64,000 nt of DNA from an uncultured Lachnospiraceae bacterium. GTDB taxonomy: Bacteria; Bacillota; Clostridia; Lachnospirales; Lachnospiraceae. Numbering within the stretch: position 1 is the first letter of the stretch; each line of letters begins with the position of its first letter. Of the stretch, positions 24,448-33,768 are shown one piece after another. The translations under genes were made by a program, and so were the position numbers. The notes beneath the pieces are model-generated. The model saw only the letters and a list, made by a program, of their open reading frames with translations, made no database searches and had not been told where the DNA came from. Where the stretch lies: NCBI GenBank assembly GCA_934351255.1, contig CAKRJH010000009.1, forward strand, positions 40,825 through 104,824, in the 5' to 3' direction.

Positions 24448-27351
24448 TCATTGTTTGTCATAAATCTCGAATTTTGTCATGTTGCCGTCCAGCACATTGA
24501 TATAAAATGTATTTCCCCGCAGGCTTTCCAGCGAGATCTCCGTCCCGACCCACGGGTCAATATTCTGATACATATACTGATCCTTCAGTTTCTTGGACGC
24601 ATCCCAGATGTGAAGACGCACATCCGCCGCACATCCGTCATCTACCGTCACCTTCAATACCGGGTTCTCCATAAATGACCAGTCGGACAGATTGATCTGC
24701 ACATAATCCGATCCGGATGCATCCACACTCATCCCTGCGCTCACACTGCTCTGCACATTGGAGCTGCCTCCCTTAGTCCAGTTTCCGGTCCAGGTAAGTG
24801 TAGTTCCCGGCGCGACCGGCTCCGCGGATGTCTCCGGTGCCGGCGTATTGGTTGAATCCGAATAGCTGTCAATGTAACTGAGCAGAGTATTCAGATAATT
24901 TCTCCGGGAATTCAGGAAATCCTGGTTTGCATAGACGCCGCTGTCCCCTGTGGACCACACACTTCTGTTTGCATTGAACCTTTGGACAAACTGATCATTG
25001 AGCGGTCTGTAGACATTCATATACCAGGTGGTCAGTTCAGCGGTACGGCTCCGGGTATAGACATCATTTGCCAGATGCGTCAAGGTGTCCTTCAATTTCT
25101 GACGGAAGGTGGCACTGTCATACAGATTCCGGAATATTGTCACCGGCACATTGGCCGAAGACCGGTTGAGCAGCGTGCCAATGTTGTTGGAACTCCACTC
25201 TGAGCCTGCGTTACCGCTCCAGGTCGGCACTCCGGTCAGATCCAGATCATACAGGCAGAATCTCCACTTGCCGTCCTCTTTGGCCACGTTCGGATTGGCA
25301 TTCTGCGTCTTCCAGATGGACCAGTTCTTACCCGGCCAGTCATAGCCATTGTTCAGATAGATCATGATTCCAAAATAATCCAGTGCGGACTGCTCATCAA
25401 TGTAGTGGTCGATCACATACTGATATGCTTCATCCCCGCTCAGATCATGCGTCTTCAGATAATCCAGCATATCCCGCAGATAATAGCCCTGATCGGTCAC
25501 TCCCTCCGGCAGATCCCCGTCATCCAGCTTGTATCCATAGGAACTATACTGAGCCTCATCGCTGCCCTTATAGATCAATACCTGATCCTTGTCCACACCG
25601 TACTTGTTCTCCAGGTAATTATTCCGGTAATCACTCTGCAACAGATAATATCCCCAATATTCGCCATCAAGATACACAACGCATGGACGATAGTTCAGCG
25701 TCTCACACTGGACATCCGTCAGGAAACTCTGCATATACGCATCCTTGAACTTATAATTGAATGCGTCATTGCCACCGTTTCTGAGAACCAGAGTCTTATA
25801 CTTGGTGATCGTGTCCCCCTGCTCATCCTCCAGGTCCGGGAAGAACGCGTACTTGAAGTTCTTCTTTCCATATTCATCACGGGCATACAGACGGAAACTC
25901 TTCTGTACATTTTCGCGGGAATAGTTGCCCTGGATACGGATACCACAATCCTGCTGCAGTCTGCAGGTCGTCGTCGTTCCGTCCGTCTCAAAATACTCAA
26001 TGTGGGCATTGCGTTCCCACTCACGCCCCCTCTGTTTGAAGTTGGACGTCAGATTGTGCTCGACATCCGCCCCGCTCAGGCTGCCATGCTGCCGAATATA
26101 TTCCTGCAGGGAATCCTGAAAGATTTTTCCTCTGGCATAGATGCCCACCTCATCGTCAAACAGATCGTCCTGGTCCATGGAGATCGAGATAACCGCCAGT
26201 TTCTGTCCGGCTGCACTGGCACTGGATGCTGCCCCCTGGATATGCGTAGACATATTACCGATGAAATAGGTATTTGTGGCAACGGTTCCGTAGTTTCCCT
26301 GCGCATTCCGGCTGACCGCTTTGACCACTGTACATTTGTCCACCGCATTGTCCGACGGTGCCGTCATATTGCTCATGACCCTGTTGCCGGAGATATAGCT
26401 GTTCAAAGTCTCGATCTTCTCCGGAGACACTGCCGCAAGCACGTTTTTGTCTCCACTGCGGCTCTTGATAGAGATTCCGGTCTGATATGTCTTCCGGGAA
26501 TCGCTGGTTCTCGGATCACTGCCATCTGTCGTATAGTAAATAACCTCGTTCTCCGTCGAAGTCAGTGTCAGTGTAAATGCAGACGGATAGGTTCCGCTTG
26601 CCTGTGACATGGTCACTTCAGAGTGGTTTACTACAGGTGTAGAACTTGGTTTTGCGGTGATTTCCGGAATGGCAGAAGACGTCATCACCGGAGCTGCCGT
26701 CGGTTTATCTGAGCCCGCCGGGCTGCTGGTCTTCGGTGGCTCACTGTCCTGTGGTTTTCCGGATTCTTCCGGAGACATGCTCTGTGCAGGACTCTGTGAG
26801 CCGGATGGATTCCCGCTGTCCGTCGGCTCTGTCGTTCCAGCCGGATTCACGCTGTCCGTCGGCTCTGTCGTTCCGGCCGGATTCACGCTGTCTGAAGGAT
26901 CCGACGAAGCGGATGGCTCCAGGCTCGCCTGCGTGCCCGGTGTCTGGCTTTCCTTTGGGATCAGCGTCTCCTCCGGTGACACACTCGGAAACGGCAATAT
27001 CGGCGGCTGTGGATTCGCAGTGGCCGAAGCTGTGCCTGCGACCACCTTCACCCTGCAGACATATTTCTTTCCCTGATATCTGGCAACGATCCTGGCGCTG
27101 CCCGGCGCAACCGCCCGTACGACACCCTTTTTAGAAACCGTTGCCACCTTCTTTTTGCTGCTGGAAAAGCGCACTTTTTTGATCTTGCTGCGCTTCAGCC
27201 GGATCGTCTTCTTCTGGCCCACAGCGAGCGTCAGTTTCTTCTGGCTGAGCACCGGCTTACGGGCCGCCTTTCCGGCTGAGACACCGGGCGCTCCCGCCAG
27301 GCAGCTCACGGCAAGTGTCATTGACAAGGTAATCCCCAATACTTTTTTCAT
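24448..27351 (-). CDS. Secreted multidomain CotH-kinase surface protein with Big_2 domain
   Basis: A 967-residue exported protein. Order: signal peptide (1-28, ending GAPGVSAGKA); a lysine-rich Big_2-like domain (about 33-108); a Pro/Ser/Thr/Glu linker with near-repeats of DSVNPAGTTEPT (109-245); a chitobiase-C-type domain with YYTTDGSDPR (about 250-285); a CotH kinase core (about 385-800) with GIRIQGNYSRENVQKSFRLY and the metal-site YDLDLTG; and a C-terminal beta-rich domain resembling a carbohydrate-binding module (about 865-967). CotH proteins phosphorylate spore-coat proteins in Bacillus; in gut Clostridia secreted CotH proteins are common and their role is unknown. Start at 27351 with AGGAGTGAGG upstream. 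Confidence 0.85.
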   Translation of the reverse strand: MKKVLGITLSMTLAVSCLAGAPGVSAGKAARKPVLSQKKLTLAVGQKKTIRLKRSKIKKVRFSSSKKKVATVSKKGVVRAVAPGSARIVARYQGKKYVCRVKVVAGTASATANPQPPILPFPSVSPEETLIPKESQTPGTQASLEPSASSDPSDSVNPAGTTEPTDSVNPAGTTEPTDSGNPSGSQSPAQSMSPEESGKPQDSEPPKTSSPAGSDKPTAAPVMTSSAIPEITAKPSSTPVVNHSEVTMSQASGTYPSAFTLTLTSTENEVIYYTTDGSDPRTSDSRKTYQTGISIKSRSGDKNVLAAVSPEKIETLNSYISGNRVMSNMTAPSDNAVDKCTVVKAVSRNAQGNYGTVATNTYFIGNMSTHIQGAASSASAAGQKLAVISISMDQDDLFDDEVGIYARGKIFQDSLQEYIRQHGSLSGADVEHNLTSNFKQRGREWERNAHIEYFETDGTTTTCRLQQDCGIRIQGNYSRENVQKSFRLYARDEYGKKNFKYAFFPDLEDEQGDTITKYKTLVLRNGGNDAFNYKFKDAYMQSFLTDVQCETLNYRPCVVYLDGEYWGYYLLQSDYRNNYLENKYGVDKDQVLIYKGSDEAQYSSYGYKLDDGDLPEGVTDQGYYLRDMLDYLKTHDLSGDEAYQYVIDHYIDEQSALDYFGIMIYLNNGYDWPGKNWSIWKTQNANPNVAKEDGKWRFCLYDLDLTGVPTWSGNAGSEWSSNNIGTLLNRSSANVPVTIFRNLYDSATFRQKLKDTLTHLANDVYTRSRTAELTTWYMNVYRPLNDQFVQRFNANRSVWSTGDSGVYANQDFLNSRRNYLNTLLSYIDSYSDSTNTPAPETSAEPVAPGTTLTWTGNWTKGGSSNVQSSVSAGMSVDASGSDYVQINLSDWSFMENPVLKVTVDDGCAADVRLHIWDASKKLKDQYMYQNIDPWVGTEISLESLRGNTFYINVLDGNMTKFEIYDKQ

Positions 27352-27401
27352 AGGCTTCTTCCTCACTCCTGTAATATTTGAAAAAACCTCCCACAAATCC
27401 A

Positions 27402-28517
27402 TCACTTCATGGCCAGAATGATCTCACGGGCCTTTTCTTCGCTGACCGGAATCGCAAAATTGCCCGGCTCGTACTCCACGATCGCACCTATGCCATCCTG
27501 CACCACAAAACGAAGCTGTCCGTTCTTCACCTTCTTGTCGGTATACAGTTTCCTGATCAATGCTTCCCGGTCGATATAGTCCGGGATCTGTGTCGGCAGT
27601 CCTGCCATCTCAAGCACTTCCGTCACCTTCGCCACCTGTGCCGGTGTCATATACCCCAGGCTCTCTGACAATGCCATCTCTGCCACCAGGCCGATGGATA
27701 CCGCCTCACCGTGCATCAGCCGGTATCCGCTGACCGTCTCAATGGCCCTTCCCACCGTATGCCCCAGATTCAGAATCTCACGAAGGCCGCTCTCCCTCTC
27801 ATCCTGCATCACCACCTGATATTTCACCCGGCAGTTTACCTCTGCCATATGCTCACAACACGCGGCATCACAGGCCAGGATTTCCTGCATATGTGTCTCC
27901 AGGAAATCCAGAAAGGATGCATCCGCCAGACAGGCATGTTTGATCGTCTCCGCCATACCGCTGGACATCTGTCTGGCCGGAAGAGTCTTCCAGGCCGCAA
28001 TGTCCAGGTAAACCTTCTTTGGCTGGTTAAACATACCGATCAGGTTTGTCGCAAGCGGCGTGTCAATCGCAGTCTTACCGCCCACAGAGGCATCCGCTGC
28101 CGCCAGAAGCGTCGTCGCATAATTGACAAACGGAACCCCCCGTCCAAAGGTTCCCGCGATAAATCCTGCCAGATCCGTCACCACGCCGCCGCCGACTGCC
28201 ACGATACAGCAGTCCCTGCGGTATCCCTTCTCCAGCATGGCATCCTCGATCATCGCCTTGGTCTGTCTGCATTTGCTCTGCTCGCCCTCCGGGAATGTAA
28301 AGCAGTGGACCACAAAGCCTGCCTGCTCCAGTCTGTCACAGATTGGGCGGGCATACAGCGGTTCCACGATACTGTCCGTGATCACCGCAATCTTTTTCTG
28401 TCCTCCGGTGAGTCCCCCCTTCAGATCCGCCACAAGCTGGTCCATCAGATCAAAGCCGATCTCGATCGGATAACTGTCATCTACCACTCTTTTTAATGTC
28501 ACTTCAAATGTTGCCAT
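27402..28517 (-). CDS. aroB: 3-dehydroquinate synthase
   Basis: AroB makes 3-dehydroquinate from DAHP, the second step of the shikimate route. The 371-residue protein has FPEGEQSKCRQTKAM, the NAD-binding GGGVVTDLAGFIAGTFGRGV, TTLLAAADASVGGKTAID and the metal ligands in EILNLGHTVGRAIE and MHGEAVSIG. No other aro gene is nearby. The ATG at 28517 has GGAG 10 nt upstream. Confidence 0.96.
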   Translation of the reverse strand: MATFEVTLKRVVDDSYPIEIGFDLMDQLVADLKGGLTGGQKKIAVITDSIVEPLYARPICDRLEQAGFVVHCFTFPEGEQSKCRQTKAMIEDAMLEKGYRRDCCIVAVGGGVVTDLAGFIAGTFGRGVPFVNYATTLLAAADASVGGKTAIDTPLATNLIGMFNQPKKVYLDIAAWKTLPARQMSSGMAETIKHACLADASFLDFLETHMQEILACDAACCEHMAEVNCRVKYQVVMQDERESGLREILNLGHTVGRAIETVSGYRLMHGEAVSIGLVAEMALSESLGYMTPAQVAKVTEVLEMAGLPTQIPDYIDREALIRKLYTDKKVKNGQLRFVVQDGIGAIVEYEPGNFAIPVSEEKAREIILAMK

Positions 28518-28593
28518 AGTATTGATCTCCATTTTCTTGTTCTTGTTGGCGTTTCGCTGCGTCGCCAGCATTTTCTTGTAAACGTAAATAAAC

Positions 28594-28628
28594 AAAACAG
28601 ATCCGAGCCAGAGGCCCGGACCTGTTTT
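28594..28628 (-). terminator. Terminator of the GntR-ABC operon
   Basis: Long stem AAAACAG..TCCG..GCC with GGC..CGGA..CTGTTTT (two mismatches) followed leftward by GTTTATTT, 55 nt past the last permease stop. Confidence 0.75.
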
Positions 28629-28682
28629 GGCACTTTATTCTATTTTATAAAACTTCCCCTCTTTTGTAAAGCAGAGTACGGG

Positions 28683-30512
28683 TCACTTTCTCTCAAGAAC
28701 ATTCAGGAGATTTTTGCAGTTTTCATCCACTGTGATCGTTCTGTAAAAGCTGTTGTCTCCCGCCTTCTGATGCCCAATTTTCATCTCGATCACATAATGT
28801 CTTTCTGCAGTCATCAGATCCCGGAACTGCTCCGTGGTCAGATTGCCATCCTCAATGTCCTGTCGGATCGCATCAATGATCTCCTGCTTGGTACGATCAA
28901 TCGACGTCATCGTCTGTCCTTCCATCTCATCGCCCATCTCTGAGTACAGTTCGATATTCAGATCAGCGAGCACGTCTTCGGTCAGCTCTCCCGCAAACAG
29001 TCTTCTCTCCAGTCCATCTTTCTGCTCAACCAGTTCCTGCATATTGTGCAGCACCTTCGAGTTGTCCGGAATCGTATACTGCCAGTGGCTGACTTTTCCG
29101 TTTTTACGCTTTGCCGTAACATACACCATCTGGAACATCGTATCTTTGTCAATGGTATTTCTCCGGATATACTGCGTCCTCTCCCGGTACATTTCCTTTT
29201 GCAGATCCAGCCAGTCCGTATACTCATGAGGATCAAGATACAGATTAACATCTACATATGGGACATTGACCTTGACCATGTCCACCTGCTCTGCAGACGG
29301 AATACTGCTCTCTCCATATTTAAAATCGCGTCCGGCAAGCAGTCCGAGCCCGACAAGTACCAGTACCAGAAGACGGACATACGACGTCTTCTTCCAGATC
29401 CGGAAGGTCTTGTTCAGCATCATTTCCACACAGAAATAGGCTATTACCATCCCCGCTGCCAGCCCCACAAAGCTCATGATCGTCCCGCTTCTCAGATATT
29501 TGATCTCGTAAGGATCATTGATCACGGACTGTACCAGAAAGACCGGCATTGCACAGACCAGACCACCGGTCAGCGTAAAGACGATCCGGTAGACTCTCGC
29601 TCCCCATGAAAATGCCATGCCATCCCCGGCGCATTCCACCGCTCTTTTTCTGTAGCAGAAAAATGCCAGTACCAAAAACAGGACAGATGGTATCCAGAAC
29701 AGGCTGCATTCCTGCATACAAACGCGGTAATCTGTCCGGATGTTCAGATGTTGCAGCGGATTATGCGTCATGAAAAACACAGATGGAACAAAGATCTGAT
29801 CCCATCCGGAATTTGCATTGAATACCACACTTTCCCCGCTGAACCCATAGCAGAACATATTCTGCACGGTACTCATCAGATAATCCCAGATGCCATACAG
29901 GAAGTTCAATCCCACATATACACTGACCGCATAAAATGTATTGGCCGCAAGCGTCATCACCAGAATAGACAGGTGATAGAAAAACAGAGCGAACAGTGCA
30001 GAGACATACATCCCGGTTCCAAGCATCCTGCCACAGGGTACAGATGCCATCGCACCGGCGATCCACAGCGACGCCCAGAGCACCACATACGGCACCGCCA
30101 GGATCAGAAGTCCTGCCAGATAATGAGAAGCGAAAAGGCTTCCTCTGCTCATAGGAAATGCATGCACCATGTATGCCTGCTTTCTCTTAAACAGATAGCC
30201 GAACACACACAATGCCACCAGGAATGTGATCCCGGCCAGCACAAAACTGTTGCTTAGGATCTGCGCCGGCTCCATCAGGGCATCTGTCAACAAGTTTTTT
30301 ATCTCCGCCGGACTCATGTTCATGTAGTCCAGACTCATACTGTATTCTGTATTTCTGACATAATCGCCATGAAGAATGGCCTGCATGTTAAAGATCATGG
30401 GAAGCAGGGAAAACATCCCGAAGACGAGAAGGCTCCCCACCCAGATGGGCCAGTATCCCAGAAAATCCTGTCGGATCAACTGCCTGTTTGGCTTTATTTT
30501 CTCTTTCATCAT
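28683..30512 (-). CDS. ABC-2 type permease with long extracytoplasmic/soluble C-terminal region
   Basis: The 609-residue protein has about six or seven TM segments in the first 390 residues (for example near 23-45, 85-107, 130-153, 170-200, 250-290 and 330-385) and then a soluble C-terminal part of about 220 residues. It is a diverged paralogue of the gene just upstream (shared KRKQAYMVHAFPMSRGSLFASH versus QKRRAAYTIHSFPVRRETLF-type loops, RRxxECxGD, FRxWK). Last gene of the GntR-ATPase-permease-permease operon, resembling ytr-type envelope-stress ABC systems. Substrate unknown. Confidence 0.7.
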   Translation of the reverse strand: MMKEKIKPNRQLIRQDFLGYWPIWVGSLLVFGMFSLLPMIFNMQAILHGDYVRNTEYSMSLDYMNMSPAEIKNLLTDALMEPAQILSNSFVLAGITFLVALCVFGYLFKRKQAYMVHAFPMSRGSLFASHYLAGLLILAVPYVVLWASLWIAGAMASVPCGRMLGTGMYVSALFALFFYHLSILVMTLAANTFYAVSVYVGLNFLYGIWDYLMSTVQNMFCYGFSGESVVFNANSGWDQIFVPSVFFMTHNPLQHLNIRTDYRVCMQECSLFWIPSVLFLVLAFFCYRKRAVECAGDGMAFSWGARVYRIVFTLTGGLVCAMPVFLVQSVINDPYEIKYLRSGTIMSFVGLAAGMVIAYFCVEMMLNKTFRIWKKTSYVRLLVLVLVGLGLLAGRDFKYGESSIPSAEQVDMVKVNVPYVDVNLYLDPHEYTDWLDLQKEMYRERTQYIRRNTIDKDTMFQMVYVTAKRKNGKVSHWQYTIPDNSKVLHNMQELVEQKDGLERRLFAGELTEDVLADLNIELYSEMGDEMEGQTMTSIDRTKQEIIDAIRQDIEDGNLTTEQFRDLMTAERHYVIEMKIGHQKAGDNSFYRTITVDENCKNLLNVLERK

Positions 30513-30530
30513 ACGTTACTTCCTTTCCGA

Positions 30531-32351
30531 TCATTCGCTGAGCGAACCCAGTTGCAGCCAGAGCTGTGAATGTTCCAGATCTTCATAATACACATATACC
30601 GTCGACGCACCCCGTCCACCATCCGGGCTCCAGGTATCCAGATCCATGTCATCAGCCAGGCCATCCACCTGTTTTGCATAGATGGAACGGTATCTGATCT
30701 CCAGCAGAGTACCATCCTCCTGCGCATACGTTTCTTCCTGCCACTGGCCATCCACCTCGCCAAAAACGAGTCTGGCAGCGCCGTTTCTTATATCCTGAAT
30801 CAGGGCCGTATTTGCCTTGGACGCAGATTTGATCTCAAGATGTTCACTCATATCCATATCGTCTTCCACCGTTTTTCGAGAGACCCCCAGGATGGAAGAC
30901 CGCTCCGGCTGTGTGCCCAGGAACACCTCCTCCGGGGCCTGCCCGGCCAGCAGGTTTTCCAGTTTCTTATGATATCCCTGTGCATTGCGGTACGTGTAAT
31001 TTCTCACCACACTTCTGCCGCTCTTCGTACAGAATGCCACCCTGAGCCTGGCGCGTTCCAATGGTTCACACTGTGACAGACTCTGACTCTGTCTGGTCCA
31101 CTCATCGCACAGGTCACGCATCTGGCTCACCTGTGTCTGACCTGTCACCCAGAACTGTCCGCCGCAGGTATCGGAAACCAGAATATTCGCAATCTTGTCA
31201 GCCTGTGGAACCCCGAGGCCAAAACTGTCTGTCTTGACCATCAGCAGGCCTCCAAACAGGAGAATCCCCATCACAGCCATTTCCACCGGGGAAAGACTTT
31301 TCCAGACCCGAAAACTTCTCTCCAGAATCATAGTGGCGATCAGATGGAACAGCACCACGCCGATCAGCACAAAAATACAGACATCAAGAAATCTTGTCGT
31401 ATAGGCATACTCATTGAGCATGCCATCCAGATTGATCAGGCTGGTCATCATCACGGCAAACAGCAGGCTTCCACATATTGTAAAGATGCACCGGAACACC
31501 GGTTTACACCACCGAAATGCCAGCATGTCACCGGAACATTCAATATTTCTGCGGCGATACAGCAAAAGCGCCAGTCCCAAAAACAGGACAGTTCCTGCCA
31601 GGCTGTATCCGATCACTCCCCAAAACATAGACAGATTTACAGAAGCTTTTCCGTTGAGTGTCAGGCTTACCCCGACATTCTTCCACAGATATGCCACCGG
31701 TGTCAGCCACAGCGAAAGCCGGGAATCCGTATCGAGAAAATTCCAGTTGTTGATCAGGCTGTAGGCAAATAACTGTCCCAGGCTCATCGCACTGATACGG
31801 ATCTCCAGATAGAGTGCCTGCAGGACTGCAAAGATCACGGTTCCCAGGATGGTATTCCCCACCAGGAACTGTGTCAGCACTGCCATAGAAAAGAAGAAGC
31901 AGGCTTCCACGATAGATTCCACCATACACAAAAGCAGAGTCAGTGTCATGCCACTGTGAAGCCCGAGATTGAGCAGGATCAACAGCAGATAAATGAATAT
32001 ACCGGGCAGGATCACCATGCTCAGGCCGGAGATCATATGACTGACAAACAAGGTCTCCCTGCGTACCGGAAACGAATGGATGGTATATGCCGCCCTTCGT
32101 TTCTGGACATCTCCAAATACCAGCATGGCCACAACCGCTCCGGCGATCGCGATCAGAACCGGATTGGTCATGATAAAAATGGCTGCACGCAGATAGGATC
32201 TGAGCGTGTCGCGGGTCCGGTTCATCAACAATGCCAGCGGAAATATTGTCGCCAGAAGAAGTCCAAGACTTTCCACAGCCCACCATCCCCAGAACCGCCG
32301 AACATCGGAATATACGATCCGCCGGTTATAAAACGATGTCTTTGACTGCAT
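30531..32351 (-). CDS. ABC-2 type permease, paralogue of the next gene
   Basis: The 606-residue protein has TM segments in the first 390 residues and a soluble tail of about 215 residues. The motifs IHSFPVRRETLFVSHMISG and RRRNIECSGDMLAF mirror the downstream permease, so the two probably form a heterodimer served by the upstream ATPase. ATG 32351 is preferred (GGAGGAG 7 nt upstream); ATG 32372 is also possible. Either way it overlaps the ATPase gene, indicating translational coupling. Confidence 0.7.
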   Translation of the reverse strand: MQSKTSFYNRRIVYSDVRRFWGWWAVESLGLLLATIFPLALLMNRTRDTLRSYLRAAIFIMTNPVLIAIAGAVVAMLVFGDVQKRRAAYTIHSFPVRRETLFVSHMISGLSMVILPGIFIYLLLILLNLGLHSGMTLTLLLCMVESIVEACFFFSMAVLTQFLVGNTILGTVIFAVLQALYLEIRISAMSLGQLFAYSLINNWNFLDTDSRLSLWLTPVAYLWKNVGVSLTLNGKASVNLSMFWGVIGYSLAGTVLFLGLALLLYRRRNIECSGDMLAFRWCKPVFRCIFTICGSLLFAVMMTSLINLDGMLNEYAYTTRFLDVCIFVLIGVVLFHLIATMILERSFRVWKSLSPVEMAVMGILLFGGLLMVKTDSFGLGVPQADKIANILVSDTCGGQFWVTGQTQVSQMRDLCDEWTRQSQSLSQCEPLERARLRVAFCTKSGRSVVRNYTYRNAQGYHKKLENLLAGQAPEEVFLGTQPERSSILGVSRKTVEDDMDMSEHLEIKSASKANTALIQDIRNGAARLVFGEVDGQWQEETYAQEDGTLLEIRYRSIYAKQVDGLADDMDLDTWSPDGGRGASTVYVYYEDLEHSQLWLQLGSLSE

Positions 32352-33225
32352 ACTCTTCTCCTCCCAGTTCATAAATAAAGATTTCCTCCAAGGTAAGAGG
32401 AAGCTGTTCTAACAACAAAGGCTGATGTCTCTGCAGCTCCATGCGTACCCTCTGCGGATCGCCCTTGACGATCAGGGTATACACTTTTCCCATCCGGCTC
32501 TGATTCATCACCTCAATATCTTCTGTCAGCTGCGGCATCTCCCCGGTAAACGCCACCTGCACCTTGGACACACTGCCCTGGAGATCCAGAAGAGATCTCT
32601 CCAGCATGATCTTTCCTCGATGCAGGATACCTACATGGTCACACACATCTTCCAGCTCACGCAGATTGTGAGAGGAAACCATGACAGTCATCTGACGGGT
32701 CGACACCGCATCCAAAAGCACCTTCCAGATTTGTCTTCTCATCACAGGATCCAGACCATCGACCGGTTCATCCAGCAGAAGGATCTGCGGACAGACGCTG
32801 ATGGTCAGTAAAAAGGCCGCCTGTTTCTGCATTCCCTTGGACATCTTGCGGATCAATCCTTTGGGATCCAATGCCGGAAAACACGGCAGAAGCTGTTCAA
32901 ACATCTTCTCATCGAACCCCGGATAAATGCCCTGGTAATACTTCTTCATATCTAATACGGATGCCTGTCTGAAAAAAAAGACATCATCTGGAATAAATGC
33001 CATCTTTGCCTTGGCCTGTGGATTCTCAAATACCTCCTCGCCGTCGATCAGCACGGATCCACTGTCAGCCCTGAACACACCGCTGATGATACGCAGCAGC
33101 GTAGATTTTCCGGCGCCGTTGGGACCTACCAGTCCGTAGACCGTCCCCTTTTCCACATGGAAATCTGCATGATCCAGCGCCTGAAATCCATCAAAACTCT
33201 TACACAAATCGATTCCTTTTATCAT
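32326..33225 (-). CDS. ABC transporter ATP-binding protein (YtrB-like)
   Basis: A 299-residue ABC ATPase. Walker A is GLVGPNGAGKSTLLRI, the signature is the variant MSKGMQKQ, Walker B is ILLLDEPVDGLDPVM, and the switch His is in VMVSSHNLREL. The variant signature and about 80-residue C-terminal extension match exporters controlled by GntR/YtrA-type regulators. It lies 24 nt after the GntR gene and overlaps the first permease gene. Confidence 0.9.
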   Translation of the reverse strand: MIKGIDLCKSFDGFQALDHADFHVEKGTVYGLVGPNGAGKSTLLRIISGVFRADSGSVLIDGEEVFENPQAKAKMAFIPDDVFFFRQASVLDMKKYYQGIYPGFDEKMFEQLLPCFPALDPKGLIRKMSKGMQKQAAFLLTISVCPQILLLDEPVDGLDPVMRRQIWKVLLDAVSTRQMTVMVSSHNLRELEDVCDHVGILHRGKIMLERSLLDLQGSVSKVQVAFTGEMPQLTEDIEVMNQSRMGKVYTLIVKGDPQRVRMELQRHQPLLLEQLPLTLEEIFIYELGGEEYAVKDIVL

Positions 33226-33249
33226 CTCATAACCCTTTCCGCGGCCCGA

Positions 33250-33633
33250 TCATTCCTGCCGCCCCTTCGTCTTGCTGTTCAATATATGGTCCACCCTCTG
33301 CAGGATCTCTTCCCGATCCATTCCCAGATACTGAAGTTCCAGAATTCCCCGCTCGATCTCATCCCAGAGTTCTTTCACTCTGGCTCCCTGTCTGTCCGGA
33401 ATTCCGGCCACAAAGCTTCCCTTGCCCGGCACGGTATAGACATATCCTTCCTGCTCCAGCTCACGGTATGCCCTCTGGATCGTATTCGGATTGATCGTCA
33501 ACGCCGTCGCCAGTTCCCTGACGGACGGAAGTTTCTCATCCTTCTGGATGATTTCCTGGATAATACGCTGTCTGAATCCATCCTTCACCTGCTCATAGAT
33601 CGGACGTGAATCACGATAGTCCAAATGAATCAC
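33250..33633 (-). CDS. GntR family transcriptional regulator, YtrA subfamily
   Basis: The 127-residue protein has the GntR winged helix at about 10-75 (PIYEQVKDGFRQRIIQ, LPSVRELATALTINPNTIQR, AYRELEQEGYVYTVPGKGSF) and only a short C-terminal dimerisation tail of about 50 residues, which marks the YtrA group. Members usually repress their own ABC operon and respond to cell-wall-active agents. A dyad over its promoter supports autoregulation. Confidence 0.9.
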   Translation of the reverse strand: MIHLDYRDSRPIYEQVKDGFRQRIIQEIIQKDEKLPSVRELATALTINPNTIQRAYRELEQEGYVYTVPGKGSFVAGIPDRQGARVKELWDEIERGILELQYLGMDREEILQRVDHILNSKTKGRQE

Positions 33634-33662
33634 TTCACACGCTCCTTTCCATGTGTTCTATC

Positions 33663-33693
33663 TGTATTAGTTGACTTAGTACAGTTAATACAA
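33663..33693 (-). promoter_or_regulatory. Promoter and probable GntR operator
   Basis: Leftward -35 TTGTAT (33693-33688), 18-nt spacer, -10 TAATAC (33669-33664). The same bases form an inverted repeat TGTATTA-16-TAATACA, so a dimer bound here would cover both promoter hexamers. Confidence 0.6.
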
Positions 33694-33723
33694 TACTCTC
33701 TTTTTCTTCTCCTGTCAACCCCA

Positions 33724-33761
33724 AAAAGACCAGATCTCCATAACCGGAAATCTGGTCTTTT
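33724..33761. terminator. Terminator of the BspA/coiled-coil operon
   Basis: 12-bp arms AAAAGACCAGAT/ATCTGGTCTTTT around a 14-nt loop, with T-run on the leftward side (CTTTTTGG). It lies just past the coiled-coil gene stop and upstream of the GntR promoter. Confidence 0.8.
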
Positions 33762-33768
33762 GCCTGAT

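Noticed and set aside
29046..29609. Rightward frames opposite the ABC permeases
   Set aside because: They are antisense shadows of clearly coding leftward genes with continuous TM segments.
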